From the NCBI RefSeq assembly GCF_030272615.1, contig NC_081411.1, positions 37,268,640-37,328,639 of the forward strand: a DNA stretch of 60,000 nt, written 5' to 3'. This DNA is from Cryptomeria japonica (Eukaryota > Streptophyta > Pinopsida > Cupressales > Cupressaceae). The notes under the pieces were generated by a model, which did no database searches, had not been told where the DNA came from, and saw nothing but the letters and a program-made list of their open reading frames with translations. The position numbers were made by a program, and so were the translations under genes. How positions within the stretch are numbered: position 1 is the first letter of the stretch; every line of letters starts with the position of its first letter. Below, one piece after another: positions 23,888-34,670 of the stretch.

Positions 23888-24553
23888 GAAAGGGGGGCAA
23901 GGGGGGGGAGAGGGGGGTGTGAATTAGTGTTATGTAATTTACAAACTTATTAAACTAATTCTTAAACCACCAGATGTATAAGAGAAAGTAAAGTGCAGAA
24001 ACTTAAATCAATCAACCATAACACCATAATTTTTATGTGGAAACCCAGAAAGGGAAAAACCACAGTGGGATTTGAACCCACAATATTATTATACTATGGC
24101 CATGAGTATGATAGTATTACATAATGGGAATGCACTTGCATTCAGGAACATTGCCTAGAGTTCACTGCTCAATTAAATAAGAGGGAAACAACCCTAGAGG
24201 ACTCGTTATCCTACAAATGAAATACAAGAGTAATTACAATGTCTGAACTGGAATATAGCATCTACAAATGCCAAAGATCTATTTCGTTAAGCATAATTTG
24301 ACTGTCAAATGCTACTCCACCTTTCTTCCTTGTTCTGTTGCACAATCATCTATTGGAGCACCAATTCTCCATTCTGATGCTCATTCACATACCACACATC
24401 CACATTCACATATTCCATCACCTAAAATGATCATCTAGAATGATATTAAATATCCACGCAAACTAATAAGATCTCAAACATGTCAGCTTCACAAAACTGC
24501 AAAATATGAAACATGTTCCTAACATGTCACCGGTATAGTGTCTCTTGCCAACA
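23869..24553 (-). repeat. TE-4 5' LTR, internally deleted
   Basis: It matches the left LTR from TTGGAATCAATGAAC to CCTAACATGTC, then jumps to CACCGGTATAGTGTC. About 450 bp of the left LTR is therefore missing. It contains a striking G-rich tract (23892-23918) and the GTGGAAACCCAGAAAGGG / GTGGGATTTGAACCCAC motifs. Confidence 0.8.
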
Positions 24554-24558
24554 TGAAG

Positions 24559-24620
24559 TACTTGAATATTTTCGATAGGGCTCTAGTTGAAATAATGTCT
24601 GAAATTTCTAAAAGAAAGGT
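24559..24620 (+). pseudogene. TE-2 orphan ORF, last recognisable segment
   Basis: Directly after the right TE-4 target duplication the frame left at 9880 resumes: YLNIFDRALVEIMSEISKRK. It matches HFMNILRKALIEMSSMILKR of the TE-4 copy. Joining across 9880/24559 restores the order, which supports the TE-4 borders. Beyond about 24620 the similarity is lost. Confidence 0.5.
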
Positions 24621-26382
24621 CATATTTTTGAGTCATAGAAGAAAATTTTCCTTATAAGTGAAAATCTCTATATAACATGTCATCAATTCAGATTGTTTTA
24701 TATGAACAACATGAATTTTGCATAATTCCTAGTACGGTTTATGCAATCTTTTCCACTAATAAATGGACTAAGGTTCTTTTAGTTTACTTATGCAAATTTG
24801 TTGCATTAAAAATTCTTTCTTTCACTTCTATTCAATTAATAGGTTAAATGATTTAAGTGCAATATAAAAAAGTGTGTATGATATTAGGGATTTGTATGAA
24901 TAATTGTGAAGGATTTAATTTTTTCGATGCATTTTTTGTATGGAAATAGTATCATTAATCCATTGAATTTGATTTTAGCTATTAGAAATAGGCATTTAAA
25001 AGGAAATATTTCACTCTATACCCTGAATACACATTGATTAGGAACATACTTTCTCCAATAGCCAGAACAAAGTATCTAAAAGATAGTTCATTTGAGTCTT
25101 TTATTTTTTATAAGCTATTTCTAATTTATACATATTCTAGCAATGAGAAAGTCTCTAAGAACATAGCCAATTACGAGTAGATATTATCATTTTTGGTGAA
25201 AATTTGTGAAAACATTTCTACTATTAGAATATCTTGGTACTTTGAAGGTATAATCCATATATATTAATAAAGGAAAATCCCTTAAGTGCTTTAAGACTTC
25301 TAATGTCTCTTGTTCATTAGCCGCTAATCTACAATCCTTGAACATTAGAAATGACTATTTTATAAAGATAATAATGCAATAAGTTGGAAACACCTATAGA
25401 GGGCTTGCATTGTTAACTAAGGCCTCTTTTGGATTGGTAGTGGTGGTAATAAATCAAATATTATTTGTATTTCTACCCCCTAATCCTTTTAAATTTGCGC
25501 AGATCTCCAGTCTTTGAGTAAAAAATTTCGACCGAAGGAGTGGTCTCGAGTTATATACTTGAAGCATTCTACCAAAATATACGGGAAAGATCCAAATAAT
25601 TTATCATGAGACAAATTTCTTCATGATCAAGTTACTTAGGCTTCCTTTTTAGCTAATAGGCCTTGTAGTCCTTTCGAAAAATAAATATCCTTTCCTTTAA
25701 GCCGATAGGCGTTATTTTCGTTTCTTGAGTGTTTGGATCCTACTAAAAATTATTAATTCATTCTTTGCATTTTATTTTCTATTCAATGGGTATGTAGCTT
25801 GAGGTAAAATAATTCATTCAATTTGATGAAGTTCAATAGTTAGTGTGAATGCACCTCCCAAAAGATTCATGTTATTTTGGGTAGGTATTTTTTTCTTAGT
25901 GTGGGGATAGAATTATGAGGTAAGTGATGATAGAATTTTAAGATTTTAATATGGTTATTATTGGTTTTGGAAATACAATTGAATTAATAGTTTTGTCTTT
26001 TTATTAGCCTAATTTCTTATCAAGTATTTTCTTGAGATTGCTATTCCAATTATTGATTTTTATATGGTTAGAAATATCTCAAAACCATTTCTTACAAATA
26101 GGTTGATTTAAGATTTTTGTAGAGAGTTTATAATCAATAACTACTAGTTGTATCCCAAAAAGAGAAATATATTTGGAACAAAACTTATGATTAGTCAATT
26201 ATTTCACAACTCTAAAAATTTAAAATTAATTTAAGTAATTTCAGTTAGTTTTTCTATAATCATATTATTTCTACTGCTAATGTTTTTTGTACACCCTACA
26301 ATGTCAAATCTCATTATCGGTGAAAATAAATATCATTCAACTTCTATAACAAATATCATTTCATTTGATTTTGGATATGGAT
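24621..26382. other. Unassigned AT-rich interval
   Basis: About 1.76 kb without a convincing ORF on either strand and without terminal repeats I can see. It lies between the last recognisable TE-2 sequence and the outer edge of the TE-6 LTR. It may be older decayed repeat DNA or the original host sequence. Confidence 0.4.
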
Positions 26383-26424
26383 TGTATCAGCTTAGGTTTC
26401 ACCTCAGAGATTAAACTTGCAAAC
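26383..26424 (-). repeat. TE-6 3' LTR, end beyond TE-7
   Basis: After removing TE-7, the LTR would end with GCTGATACA on the minus strand, comparable with the TE-8 LTR end ATATACA. The edge at 26383 (TG on the plus strand) is inferred from this likeness. Confidence 0.4.
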
Positions 26425-29400
26425 TGTAGTACCCGTACCGTAATTGATCTCTAACCTTGGTTTAATCTTGATTAGTTTATCGTAATATTATGTTATAGTC
26501 AAATGTTTGATTTACGCATAGCTAATGATGTGGTTTTCACACTAGTTGTATGCAAGTTGTTAGTGTACCTATTTCGTGGTATCAATATTGAGCTAATGTT
26601 TTCGTTAAATTTTATATATGTATGCATGTATGTTCGTTGGTTGCAGGAGATTTCAGGTACGAAGTCGCATGGGTGCAAGGTTCGTCGTCACCTGGTTTTG
26701 CAGGTTTGAGCATACCCTTTTTAATCCTTAGAGTTGGATTAGGTGGTCGTAAGACCCTAGTTGACCTTAGTCGTGCTCCAGTGAGCATCGTCAGTCGTCG
26801 TCGGTAATCCCTCTTTGTTTGGGTTTGCGAGTCGTCTGTTTGGTTGACTTTCTCGATTTGCGTGCCTGGTGTGTTTGGTTAAATTGATTAATTAGTCCTT
26901 AGTAATTATCTGGATTAAATTAATCAGGTTTTCGTTGATATTGAATTGCTTATTTTAAATTGGAAGTAAATTTGAATTAATGACTGTTTTCGAATATTTA
27001 ATGCATTTTAGATATGCTGTTGAAAAAGAAAGATTTGGATTATTAAATTAGAACGGCTAAATTTGATTATTTGAGAAAATCGATTTTTGATTTGAAAAAC
27101 AAGTTAAATTGTTGTTATAGTTGAAAAAGTATTAAATTTGGAGAATTATTTGTAAATAAAGTTTTTAATTCCAAAATAGAAATTTTGGGGGTCAACTCTT
27201 TCATATAACCCAAATTTGGGGAAAAATGAAAGGATGGACATTTTTGGAAAAGATTTTGGTTGGGAATGAAAATTGGAGGCTTTGGCAGCTGAGATGGGGA
27301 TTCTTCAGCCGATCTTGCCAGGAACGCGAGATCAGGTAGGAACCAACTCTCAATTTTAGTTTTGTTTGGAATTCCATCGTGTTTTGGGAAAATGAAAATC
27401 ATCATAGAAAACCTATTACCGAATCAGCCCCTGTTAAATCGAATTTATGTTAAAATCGATAATTATTGTCAAATTTCGTAGTGGGCGTTTCATTGTTTTA
27501 AGTTTTCGAACTGTGTTTTAACTGTTATTGCGCTGGGTAAACGCTTATTAATCATGTTGTGCATGTTTTAACCAAATTTATTATCAAAACCGAGCTGGGT
27601 GAAACAATATTTATTTCCAACCCGGTTTGTGCGTTTGGTTTGAATCTCAACCTGTGCGTTTGTTTTATCGAAACCCTTGGTTTGTTTGGGGTTGGAGGGC
27701 AGGGAGCGGAGCTCCCCCGCTCCTCCTCCCCCTTCCCCCGCACGCAGCCCTTTCGCCTTCCCCCGTTCCCGCGCTCGCAGCCGCTTGTGGCCGCGGCACT
27801 GCGGTGGCCGCAGGGCGCCGCGGAGCCTGCGGGCACCGCAGTGGCGCCGCCCACGAGCCGCGCCTGCGGCTAGGGTTAGGGCACAACCACCCTCGCCCCT
27901 TCTTTAAAATGCATTTTTTTGTTTTAAACAAGTTTTTAAAAATCATTTTTTTTAATGCATGTTTTTTTTTTGTATTTAAAAAAAAAAAATGCATATGATA
28001 ATATATCTTTCTAATGAGAGTATTTTAATGCTAAGTTTTATCTAGTTTCTTAATTAGGATTATGGTGGCAAAAAAAAAATGGTAAAGGTTAAATTGGTAT
28101 TGTTTAATTTTATAATGGGGTTTATAGATTAAGCATTATTCAACTCCATGTCGTGACTTATGCCCCTTTCCTGATTAAGTCCTAAAACTGTTAACTTCGC
28201 AACTAAATATCATTGAATATATTCTGATCGATCTTGGATTAATGAATCTAGATCTTAATCGTTGATATACGATGTAATTACTGATTGATGTTGTTAAATT
28301 TTATCGTAGAACATATCATTTGAGTAATTGTAAAGTAGTGAAATATTTATCGTTGGGCATTAAAAATTTAACGATATGCATTGGGAATGATTATCTCCGT
28401 TTAGATTCTCTTTCTACATTTTTATTTCCGTAATCCGTATTATGTAACTGGAATTGAAATTAAGAATCTGTAGAGATTGAATTTAGACCAGTATGTTAAT
28501 GACGTTTTGGGTTGGAGATTAAATATCTTATTTTAGTCGGGTAATGGTTGTCTGAATTTTATTAATATGAACTGGTTAAAACTCATTACGGCTTAATTTG
28601 CCTGTTCTATGCTTTGAACCTTAGGAGTTAGAAAACCAAGAACAACCTATCCCTTGATGAGGTAGATAACTATAATTTGATTTGGATCTTGTAGAAAACT
28701 TGATCGACTTGTAATGATTAAATCAATTTGATGAAATATTGTCTTTTCTGATTATTGCCTTGCGAGTTTAATTTTTGTATTCGCCTTTAATTATGAAATG
28801 GCAAGAGAGCTTTGTTTGATAGGACCCTGTCGTATGTATGATTTGGTGTTCCTGTTTCAGTCCTCGATTCCGAGTTGACTGTTGTATTATGATGTTGTCA
28901 TAGTTGGTCATATCCTCCTTGTGTGTGAGTCGAATGATGATTCGTGGTTAACCTTAGTTGTCAGGTCTCTAGTTAGAGTACCGTCAGTAAGTGATTACCC
29001 TTGAGTCGTGTTTGACCAGATGATTGTTTCTCTCTTTTGAATTCCGTTCGTCTGACCATGTGTATTCCTTGGTTTGAGTTCGTCCGAGTATAGTCTAGTG
29101 TCGTGTGGGAAAGTGGCTTTCGATTGGGGGCCGCGCCCAAAGTGGCTGCTGGGTAACCCATCGAAAGTGAGTCTAACAAGTGATAACCTAATAGGTTAGA
29201 ATGTAATCTCTAAATAAGATAATGTGCCTCACACATGAGACGAGTGCTATCATAGATTCGACATGCTGTGAGAAGGCCTGAAATGGCAAACCATCTTCCT
29301 TGTCTTCGCGAGAGGATGTGTGGGTCCACATGAGGCTTGGATGGGCCGGAAGCTCGGATTAGGTTGCCAGGGTGACCCAGTGTATGGGGCCGGGACCTAT

Positions 29401-30507
29401 GAAGACTTGCCATGGTATCCATACCAGGTTGTGTGATGACACTTGTCCCTACGTTCGCTAGTGTGTTGTCGTTTTGTCCTGTTAGGAGTACCTTTGTGAG
29501 TCGTCCCTTTGTCTCTGCCCTTGTGAGTGTCGGTTTCACGTTAGACCTTGGGTGGTGATGGCTCAGTTTTATGGATGCTCTCTTGGACTCTTGTTTTAGC
29601 TTTGATTATGTTCAGCTGGATCCTGTTCTTTTTAAGGATCGTTTATGTATTAATGGACCAATGTGGTCGTTTGTATATTGCTTATGTATCGCCTTGATGG
29701 CTGGATTGTAATGGTGTAACCTCTTGTATTCTTAACCTTTATTAATTATCAGAGGGGTCTTGCAGTTGCGCAGACCCGGAGATGTAGCCCTTTAGGGGTG
29801 AACTCCGAGATCATTATGGTGTCATGTGATGTATTCTCTTATGTTCCTTTATTCAGCTTTATCATGTATGTTTAGCTTATGTTAGAATGGTTAAGTGGAT
29901 AAATGGAATTAACGATAAATGCTTATATTCAGTTCTTTATTGAATGCCATGTTGATCGAATGCGTAAGTGTTTTAGATGAGATTATCGTAGATGCTAGTA
30001 TGCAATCGTCTTTTAAAATGCAATAAGTTGGAATATGAATGAATGTAACTTAGAGTAATGAATCTTACTCAGTTGTTGTTAAGGAATTTAAATATGCTTG
30101 GAAAGATCTCTTATGTTTTGATGAAATCCTCGTGTATTAGAATGTTAGATGTATGGTTTGAAATTTTAAATGAAAAGCATGAATGAAGGTGATGAATGGA
30201 TCTTAATGATGAATCTTGCTTGTGATTTATATTTCCATCCTTTGAAAGAAATTATCCTGATTTTGAATTATCTCGTTATTAAGATATTCAGCTTTTGGAT
30301 TAATTGTGTGAGTTATGTGAATTGTGAAATTTAAGTAATCTCGTTGGGAAACTCTTTAGGTGTTAGTTGATGTCTTCCGCTATGTAATCTGAATCTTTGA
30401 TATCATGTTGCATCTTATGTGTTGTAACTTTAAAAAAAAAAAAATTATTGCTCTCTATTCTTGCAATTTTGGCTTATCCCTTCGGGGTTTCCTGGCGGGG
30501 CATTACA
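26425..30507 (+). repeat. TE-7: 4.1 kb solo LTR with perfect target duplication
   Basis: The block starts TGTAGTACCCGTACCG and ends GCGGGGCATTACA. It is flanked on both sides by CAAAC (26420-26424 and 30508-30512). TGT...GGGGCATTACA ends are common in plant Ty3/gypsy LTRs. I see no internal direct repeat, primer site, polypurine tract or pol wording, so it is best read as one very long LTR left by recombination. Inside lies a GC- and CpG-rich block (27690-27900) in otherwise AT-rich DNA. The overlapping ORFs on both strands at 27552-27998 come from this composition and look incidental. The element strand is taken from the TG...CA wording and is tentative. Confidence 0.8.
27690..27900. promoter_or_regulatory. 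CpG-rich block within the TE-7 LTR
   Basis: About 210 bp with strongly raised G+C and many CpG (for example GCACCGCAGTGGCGCC), between AT-rich flanks. It may be the LTR promoter/5' UTR region. No TATA box is assigned with certainty. Confidence 0.4.
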
Positions 30508-30512
30508 CAAAC

Positions 30513-31600
30513 TCATTAGTCTATCATGCAAATATAACTCAAGTTTCAACCAATGAAACAACATGAAATGAAAAAGAAAATAAAATATTATACCTTCATG
30601 ATTTATGTCTCATTATGTCCTAACCCTATTGTTCTTGGTTGCAGATGATTTTGCTCCCAGATAAGCACTGGTAGCTTCCAAGATGTTAAGTGTGGAATGA
30701 ACTAATAATTGATATGATATGAAAAGCTAAATTATGATAATTATTTATGCTAAATTGCTCAAAAACAACTCTAAAAATCCTAAACAAATGAACCCATGGA
30801 TGCAAATATAAAGAATCCTAATTGACTATAAGGTTAGCTTTTAGTTTCAAAATTGGCTTAGGAGACCTCTATTTATAAATTTTTGAGTGCATAAGCTTAG
30901 GTGGAAGAGATCAACGGTCCTTATTAAATTTTGCAAATTCGATGGCTATGAGAAAGAGGTTGAGATGCGAGACAGAAAGATGGAAGATGTTTCTCCTACA
31001 CCTACAGGATGGAGGAAAAGGTGGAAGGAGAAGCCAAGTGTCATTCATCTCACCTTGACTAAGAAGAAGACTTGAAAGAATATGGGATAGTTGGAGAAGA
31101 TTTAGGGGTAAGAGGACAACTGGACTCAAGTTCCTCCAAAGATGTAGAAAATTTGGAGAGAATATAGGGAGGTTGAGGAATGTGTGTATGTACACATTAT
31201 TTGAATAATAAATTTTAGAAGTTGAAGATAATGATGCATATTAATATTAAAAATATTAATATCTTTAGCCACATGATGCATGAGTTGGCAAAGAAGAAGT
31301 GATGTGGAGATGAGAAAAATGAGGGTGAATTGAAAAAGGAAGATTAAATAATTAAGAAATTATTTAATTGATGAGACTATAGGATAGTGGATAGAAGAAT
31401 AATTAAATATAATATATTTAATTAATTGATTAGAAGAAAGGATAAATGAATTAAAATTAATAAAATATTTCAATTAAATTAATTAATAAAGAATATTAAA
31501 TAAATTAATATTTTCAAATTAACTATTTAATAGAAGAATAATCATTAAATAAATATAAAATATTTATTTAATTGCTCATAGCCAATTTTATGTGTATACA
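30513..31600 (-). repeat. TE-6 3' LTR, main part
   Basis: On the minus strand it starts TGTATACACATAAAATTGG. It contains dense AATTAAATAAAT-type stretches (31340-31580), a TATA box (ATTTATAAATAGAGG, near 30866-30880) and GGTATAATATTTTATTTTC near 30590. The TE-8 LTR has the same features in the same order (36492-37271), but in the opposite orientation. Its last part lies beyond TE-7 at about 26383-26424. The ORFs near 30900-31195 overlap this LTR and look incidental. Confidence 0.6.
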
Positions 31601-31615
31601 TTATGCCCCTCTTTG
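31601..31615 (-). other. TE-6 polypurine tract candidate
   Basis: Plus strand ttatgcccctctttg, i.e. CAAAGAGGGGCATAA on the element strand, directly before the LTR start TGTATACACA. Confidence 0.55.
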
Positions 31616-32760
31616 AAATGATGTTAAGATAACATTGTTTCAAAGATTAAATCAAGTCTTGATAATGCCCATGACGAAGATGAAAATCTTGATTGTGTGC
31701 CCCCTCAGGTGATTGATTGTGAAATTGTTGAAAAATCTGAGTGAGTGATTGAACTCACAAAAAATTGATTGAAAAGATTGAAAAATAAGTCCCTCAATTT
31801 AATTCATTTGAAAAGCAAATAAAATTGCCCCTCTTGAAAAATTAATTACCCCTGCAAAACTAAAAAAAGGTAATAATAAAATTAAACCTAAGTCAATTTT
31901 ATTCTCATTTGCAAATTTGTCAACTTTTGGAACTGTAAAGATGTTGATCCAGTATGAGAGCCATTGATTTGAGCACGTCCATCGATACCAGAGACTTGTT
32001 GAGTATGATCCATTGATGAGCAACCTATCTTGATCTTGGTTTTGAATTTTCGTACAAGTTTTCAAATTTTTCGCTCGTTTTAGGGCTAGTTTACAAATTT
32101 TTCGATTTCGGCACTTCATTTTCATGCATTTGTTTGGTATTATAGTGCATTTATCATTTTGGTTAACGCATTTGTTAATCTAGCGCTTTCATCATTTTTG
32201 TTCATGCCTTTACATGGTATGTTAGCACAAATGTTAGCTTAGCGACTGTAACCATTAAGGTCACGCATTTGATTGATATGGTAGTGCTTTTGATATATTT
32301 CTCTCTTTTATTCAATGTGTTCTCATATTTGTCTTCTAAGTGAGCGCTTTCATATGTTTTAGCACATGTGCACTGTAGGATAGCGCTTTTGTTTAAAATT
32401 AATTTTTTTGTGATTTTGGCAATGTTAAAATTCAATCACATGTATTTGATTAGATCATTGATGTGTAAATTCGATAGATTTTTAGACAATTAATGATGAT
32501 TAATCAATGATTGATTTGATTGATTGATAGATAGATTGATTGATAGGATTGATGTTGGTTTGCCTGATTGATGGGTTGATAGAAGCTTGAAGAGACCGAT
32601 TTAGTATTTGATAAAGAGCTTGATTTGTTGATCATTTGATTGATAGCCTAATTTACTTGATAGAAAAGATTTGATTGAAATGTTGATTTGATAGGATAGA
32701 TGATTGAAAGAAAACTTGTCTAATTAAAATATGAGAAACTAGATGTTCTCCAATGTTGGG
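31616..32760. other. TE-6 non-coding interior with degenerate short repeats
   Basis: No supported ORF. From 32110 to 32400 the phrase TAGCGCTTT/TAGTGCATTT recurs about six times with CATTTGTT-like spacers, a decayed tandem array. From 32480 to 32720 the sequence is dominated by TTGATTGATAGA-type repeats. Confidence 0.5.
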
Positions 32761-34670
32761 AAAAATTCTCGTCTATGCACCATTTAGTCCTAGAGTTGAC
32801 TCAGGACGAGATTAGACATATTGATGCCTATGGATTACGTCACCTATTATACATGCCTGATATTACACATAATAGGGGGTTGTTGACCGGATTAGCTGAG
32901 AGATGGCACAACGAGCACAACATGTTTCACCTACCTATCGGAGATCAGAGAATCGATGGGGGAGAGATTTGATGGGAGGACATAATTAGGCACTATGATA
33001 CTCTCCCAGTGATACTCATAGGATTGATTGGCGGGTTTATATGTCTTGATAGGAGATCTCAAGAATTTTCCATTAGATGGGGAGGTATTTTGCAGAGCAT
33101 GATGTAGCATCATACTCGGTATGCATGGGGTGTGTGTATCTTGCACACCTATATTATGATTTAAACTAGGTTGTTTATGATGGTGGAGTCAGTCTCTCAT
33201 CTAGTGTTGGGAGCACAATGTTGTTACCCAATCGATACATGATAGAATTGACAATGATGGTCAACTATTTGTATATTTGTACAGAGGTATCATTACATAA
33301 CTGAATCTCGGTAAGCTTGAGTATTAGCGATGGGTTTTAGATTCCATGGATACTGTTATTTGGAGACCATATGTTCACTATGAGCCTTGGTTGGAGGACA
33401 CTCAAATTTTTCCATTGATTTTACAAAATAGATATTTGATCGGTTGTACTCCATATATCATTGAGAGGTAGTTATTTGGTCACATTTTGAGACAATTTGG
33501 TATTATTTAGCACATGCCTTCTAGTGTCACTATGTATGCATAGTGGTACAAGGACATATGATATTGGGGTCCTTCATTGTCTTTTAAGATAGCATACATA
33601 GAGTTTTTGGCTATTTTTATCGTAGCATATGATTTGAGACTACACATTTTGGATGCAGAGATTACATCAAGTTATGCTTAGTACCTTCTTGCACACTCCA
33701 TTCCTCGCATTACTAATCTAGTAGACCCTCCTCCTAGCTCAAGAAATGAGGAGGATGATTTAGTTGATCCTGTTGTCTGACAATAGAGATGGAGGTGGGA
33801 GCTTAGAGCTACTCGAGAGGTTGGGGGGGATGAGGGAAATGAGGGTGGAGATGGCCGAGGAAGGATATGGGGATGGAGAAGAGGACCTTTTGGATAGGTT
33901 GGGAGAGTTGGGAGGCCACTTCCTATGGCAGGAAGAGACGCAGGATGGATTTGGAGAGATACAAGTAGAGGAGGGTTTGGAGCAGTGAGAGTATTACCAT
34001 CTCTAGGATTAGGAAGATGTGGAGGATTGTATAGTGTTCCGAGCATAGGGATTGATTTTGGGAAAATCCATCTAGATCCAGGAGTGATCATGACACAGGG
34101 TGGTTGGGATGAGGGGGGAGGACTCAGACGATAGTGTGCCCCTCATTCGATGGTAGATTATGAGAGCTACTCAGGTACAAAATCTAGCAGTTAGAGAAGG
34201 ATGTGGTGATGAGGGGATGCAGGATGTAGCCTAGTAGGATGAGTCACACTAGGAGAGCATAGATGACCTTAGAGAATAGATTGATTAGCTTAGGGCACAG
34301 GTTCAAATGGTCACTGTTGAGAGGGATATATGTGTGAGGAGATACCAGGATGCATAGGATACACTGGATCACATACAGGAGGTTGGATCTAGCACTCTCT
34401 CAGTTGACACTATGAGGGAATTGTACCGGTCTAGGAAGGAGATAACACATTGATGGTGACTATATGAGGATCTAGTCTCAGAGAGCCAAAGAGAAGGGAG
34501 CTATGAGACTACTTCTGTACCTGGCAGGATGTATACTAATAGTGGTGGGGTCATGGGGCCTCCTTAGAGGAGCAGGGATCGAGGAGCAGGGCCTTCTAGA
34601 GGATCTTCTCATTCACAGCCTCAGAGATGGACAGAGTCAGGTGGGAGTAGTACAAAGCATTCATGAGACT
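32761..34670 (+). pseudogene. Plant mobile domain (PMD) protein pseudogene, antisense to TE-6
   Basis: The readable blocks follow the PMD order. LTQDEIRHIDAYGLRHLLYM, NRGLLTGLAERWHNEHNMFH and LPIGDQRI lie at 32775-32970. LPVILIGLIGGFICLDRRS lies near 33000-33055 and RYAWGVCILHTY near 33115. Then LFVYLYRGIIT and LGKLEY come near 33270-33330, VLDSMDTVIWRPYVHYEPW near 33340-33395, and LIGCTPYIIER plus FGHILRQFGII near 33438-33510. A Gly/Arg-rich tail (33780-34130) and a coiled-coil-like end (LRAQVQMVTVERD, near 34290) follow. PMD proteins occur both as host genes (MAIN family) and inside plant transposons. Many stops and frame changes are present. Confidence 0.7.

Larger units (their letters stand above)
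9881..24553 (-). mobile_element. TE-4: pol-less LTR element (LARD-like) carrying zinc-knuckle and orphan ORFs
   Basis: The left LTR (9881-18711, split by TE-5) and the right LTR (23869-24553) share the same start (TGGAATCAATGAAC) and the same end (TCTTGCCAACA). Both flanks carry the perfect 5 bp duplication TGAAG (9876-9880 and 24554-24558). On the minus strand a purine tract (18712-18725) and an iMet-like primer site (about 23855-23868) sit where they should. The interior (18712-23868) encodes a coiled-coil/zinc-knuckle protein and a long orphan ORF, with no protease, integrase or RT. The right LTR lacks about 450 bp present in the left. Confidence 0.8.
2856..24620 (+). mobile_element. TE-2: pol-less LTR element with an orphan ORF, split by TE-3 and TE-4
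   Basis: Visible pieces are internal sequence at 2856-3119, an LTR at 3120-4194, a degenerate tRNA-iMet primer site at 4195-4208, and orphan-ORF pieces at 4196-4818, 9510-9880 and 24559-24620. The pieces read in the same order as the related minus-strand ORF of TE-4. The two interruptions are therefore secondary insertions into one older element. No protease, integrase, RT or RNase H wording was found. The 3' LTR was not found. The left and right limits are approximate. Confidence 0.6.

Noticed and set aside
25429-25480. MITE-like start (GGCCTCTTTTGGATTGG)
   Set aside because: No inverted partner or target duplication was found nearby.
25480-25760. Possible organelle-derived DNA
   Set aside because: Some phrases felt organelle-like, but I could not match a gene or an rRNA/tRNA segment.
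27552-27998. Overlapping ORFs of 76 to 123 codons on both strands
   Set aside because: They come from the GC-rich block of the TE-7 LTR, overlap in all frames and have low-complexity Pro/Arg/Ala sequence. No domain or start context supports a gene.
31340-31580. Matrix-attachment or origin region suggested by AATTAAATA stretches
   Set aside because: The stretch belongs to the TE-6 LTR and has a counterpart in the TE-8 LTR, so it is repeat sequence with no separate evidence for such a role.
32480-32720. CRISPR-like spacing in TTGATTGATAGA repeats
   Set aside because: The repeats are short, irregular and contiguous, without spacers. It is simple-sequence DNA in a plant genome.
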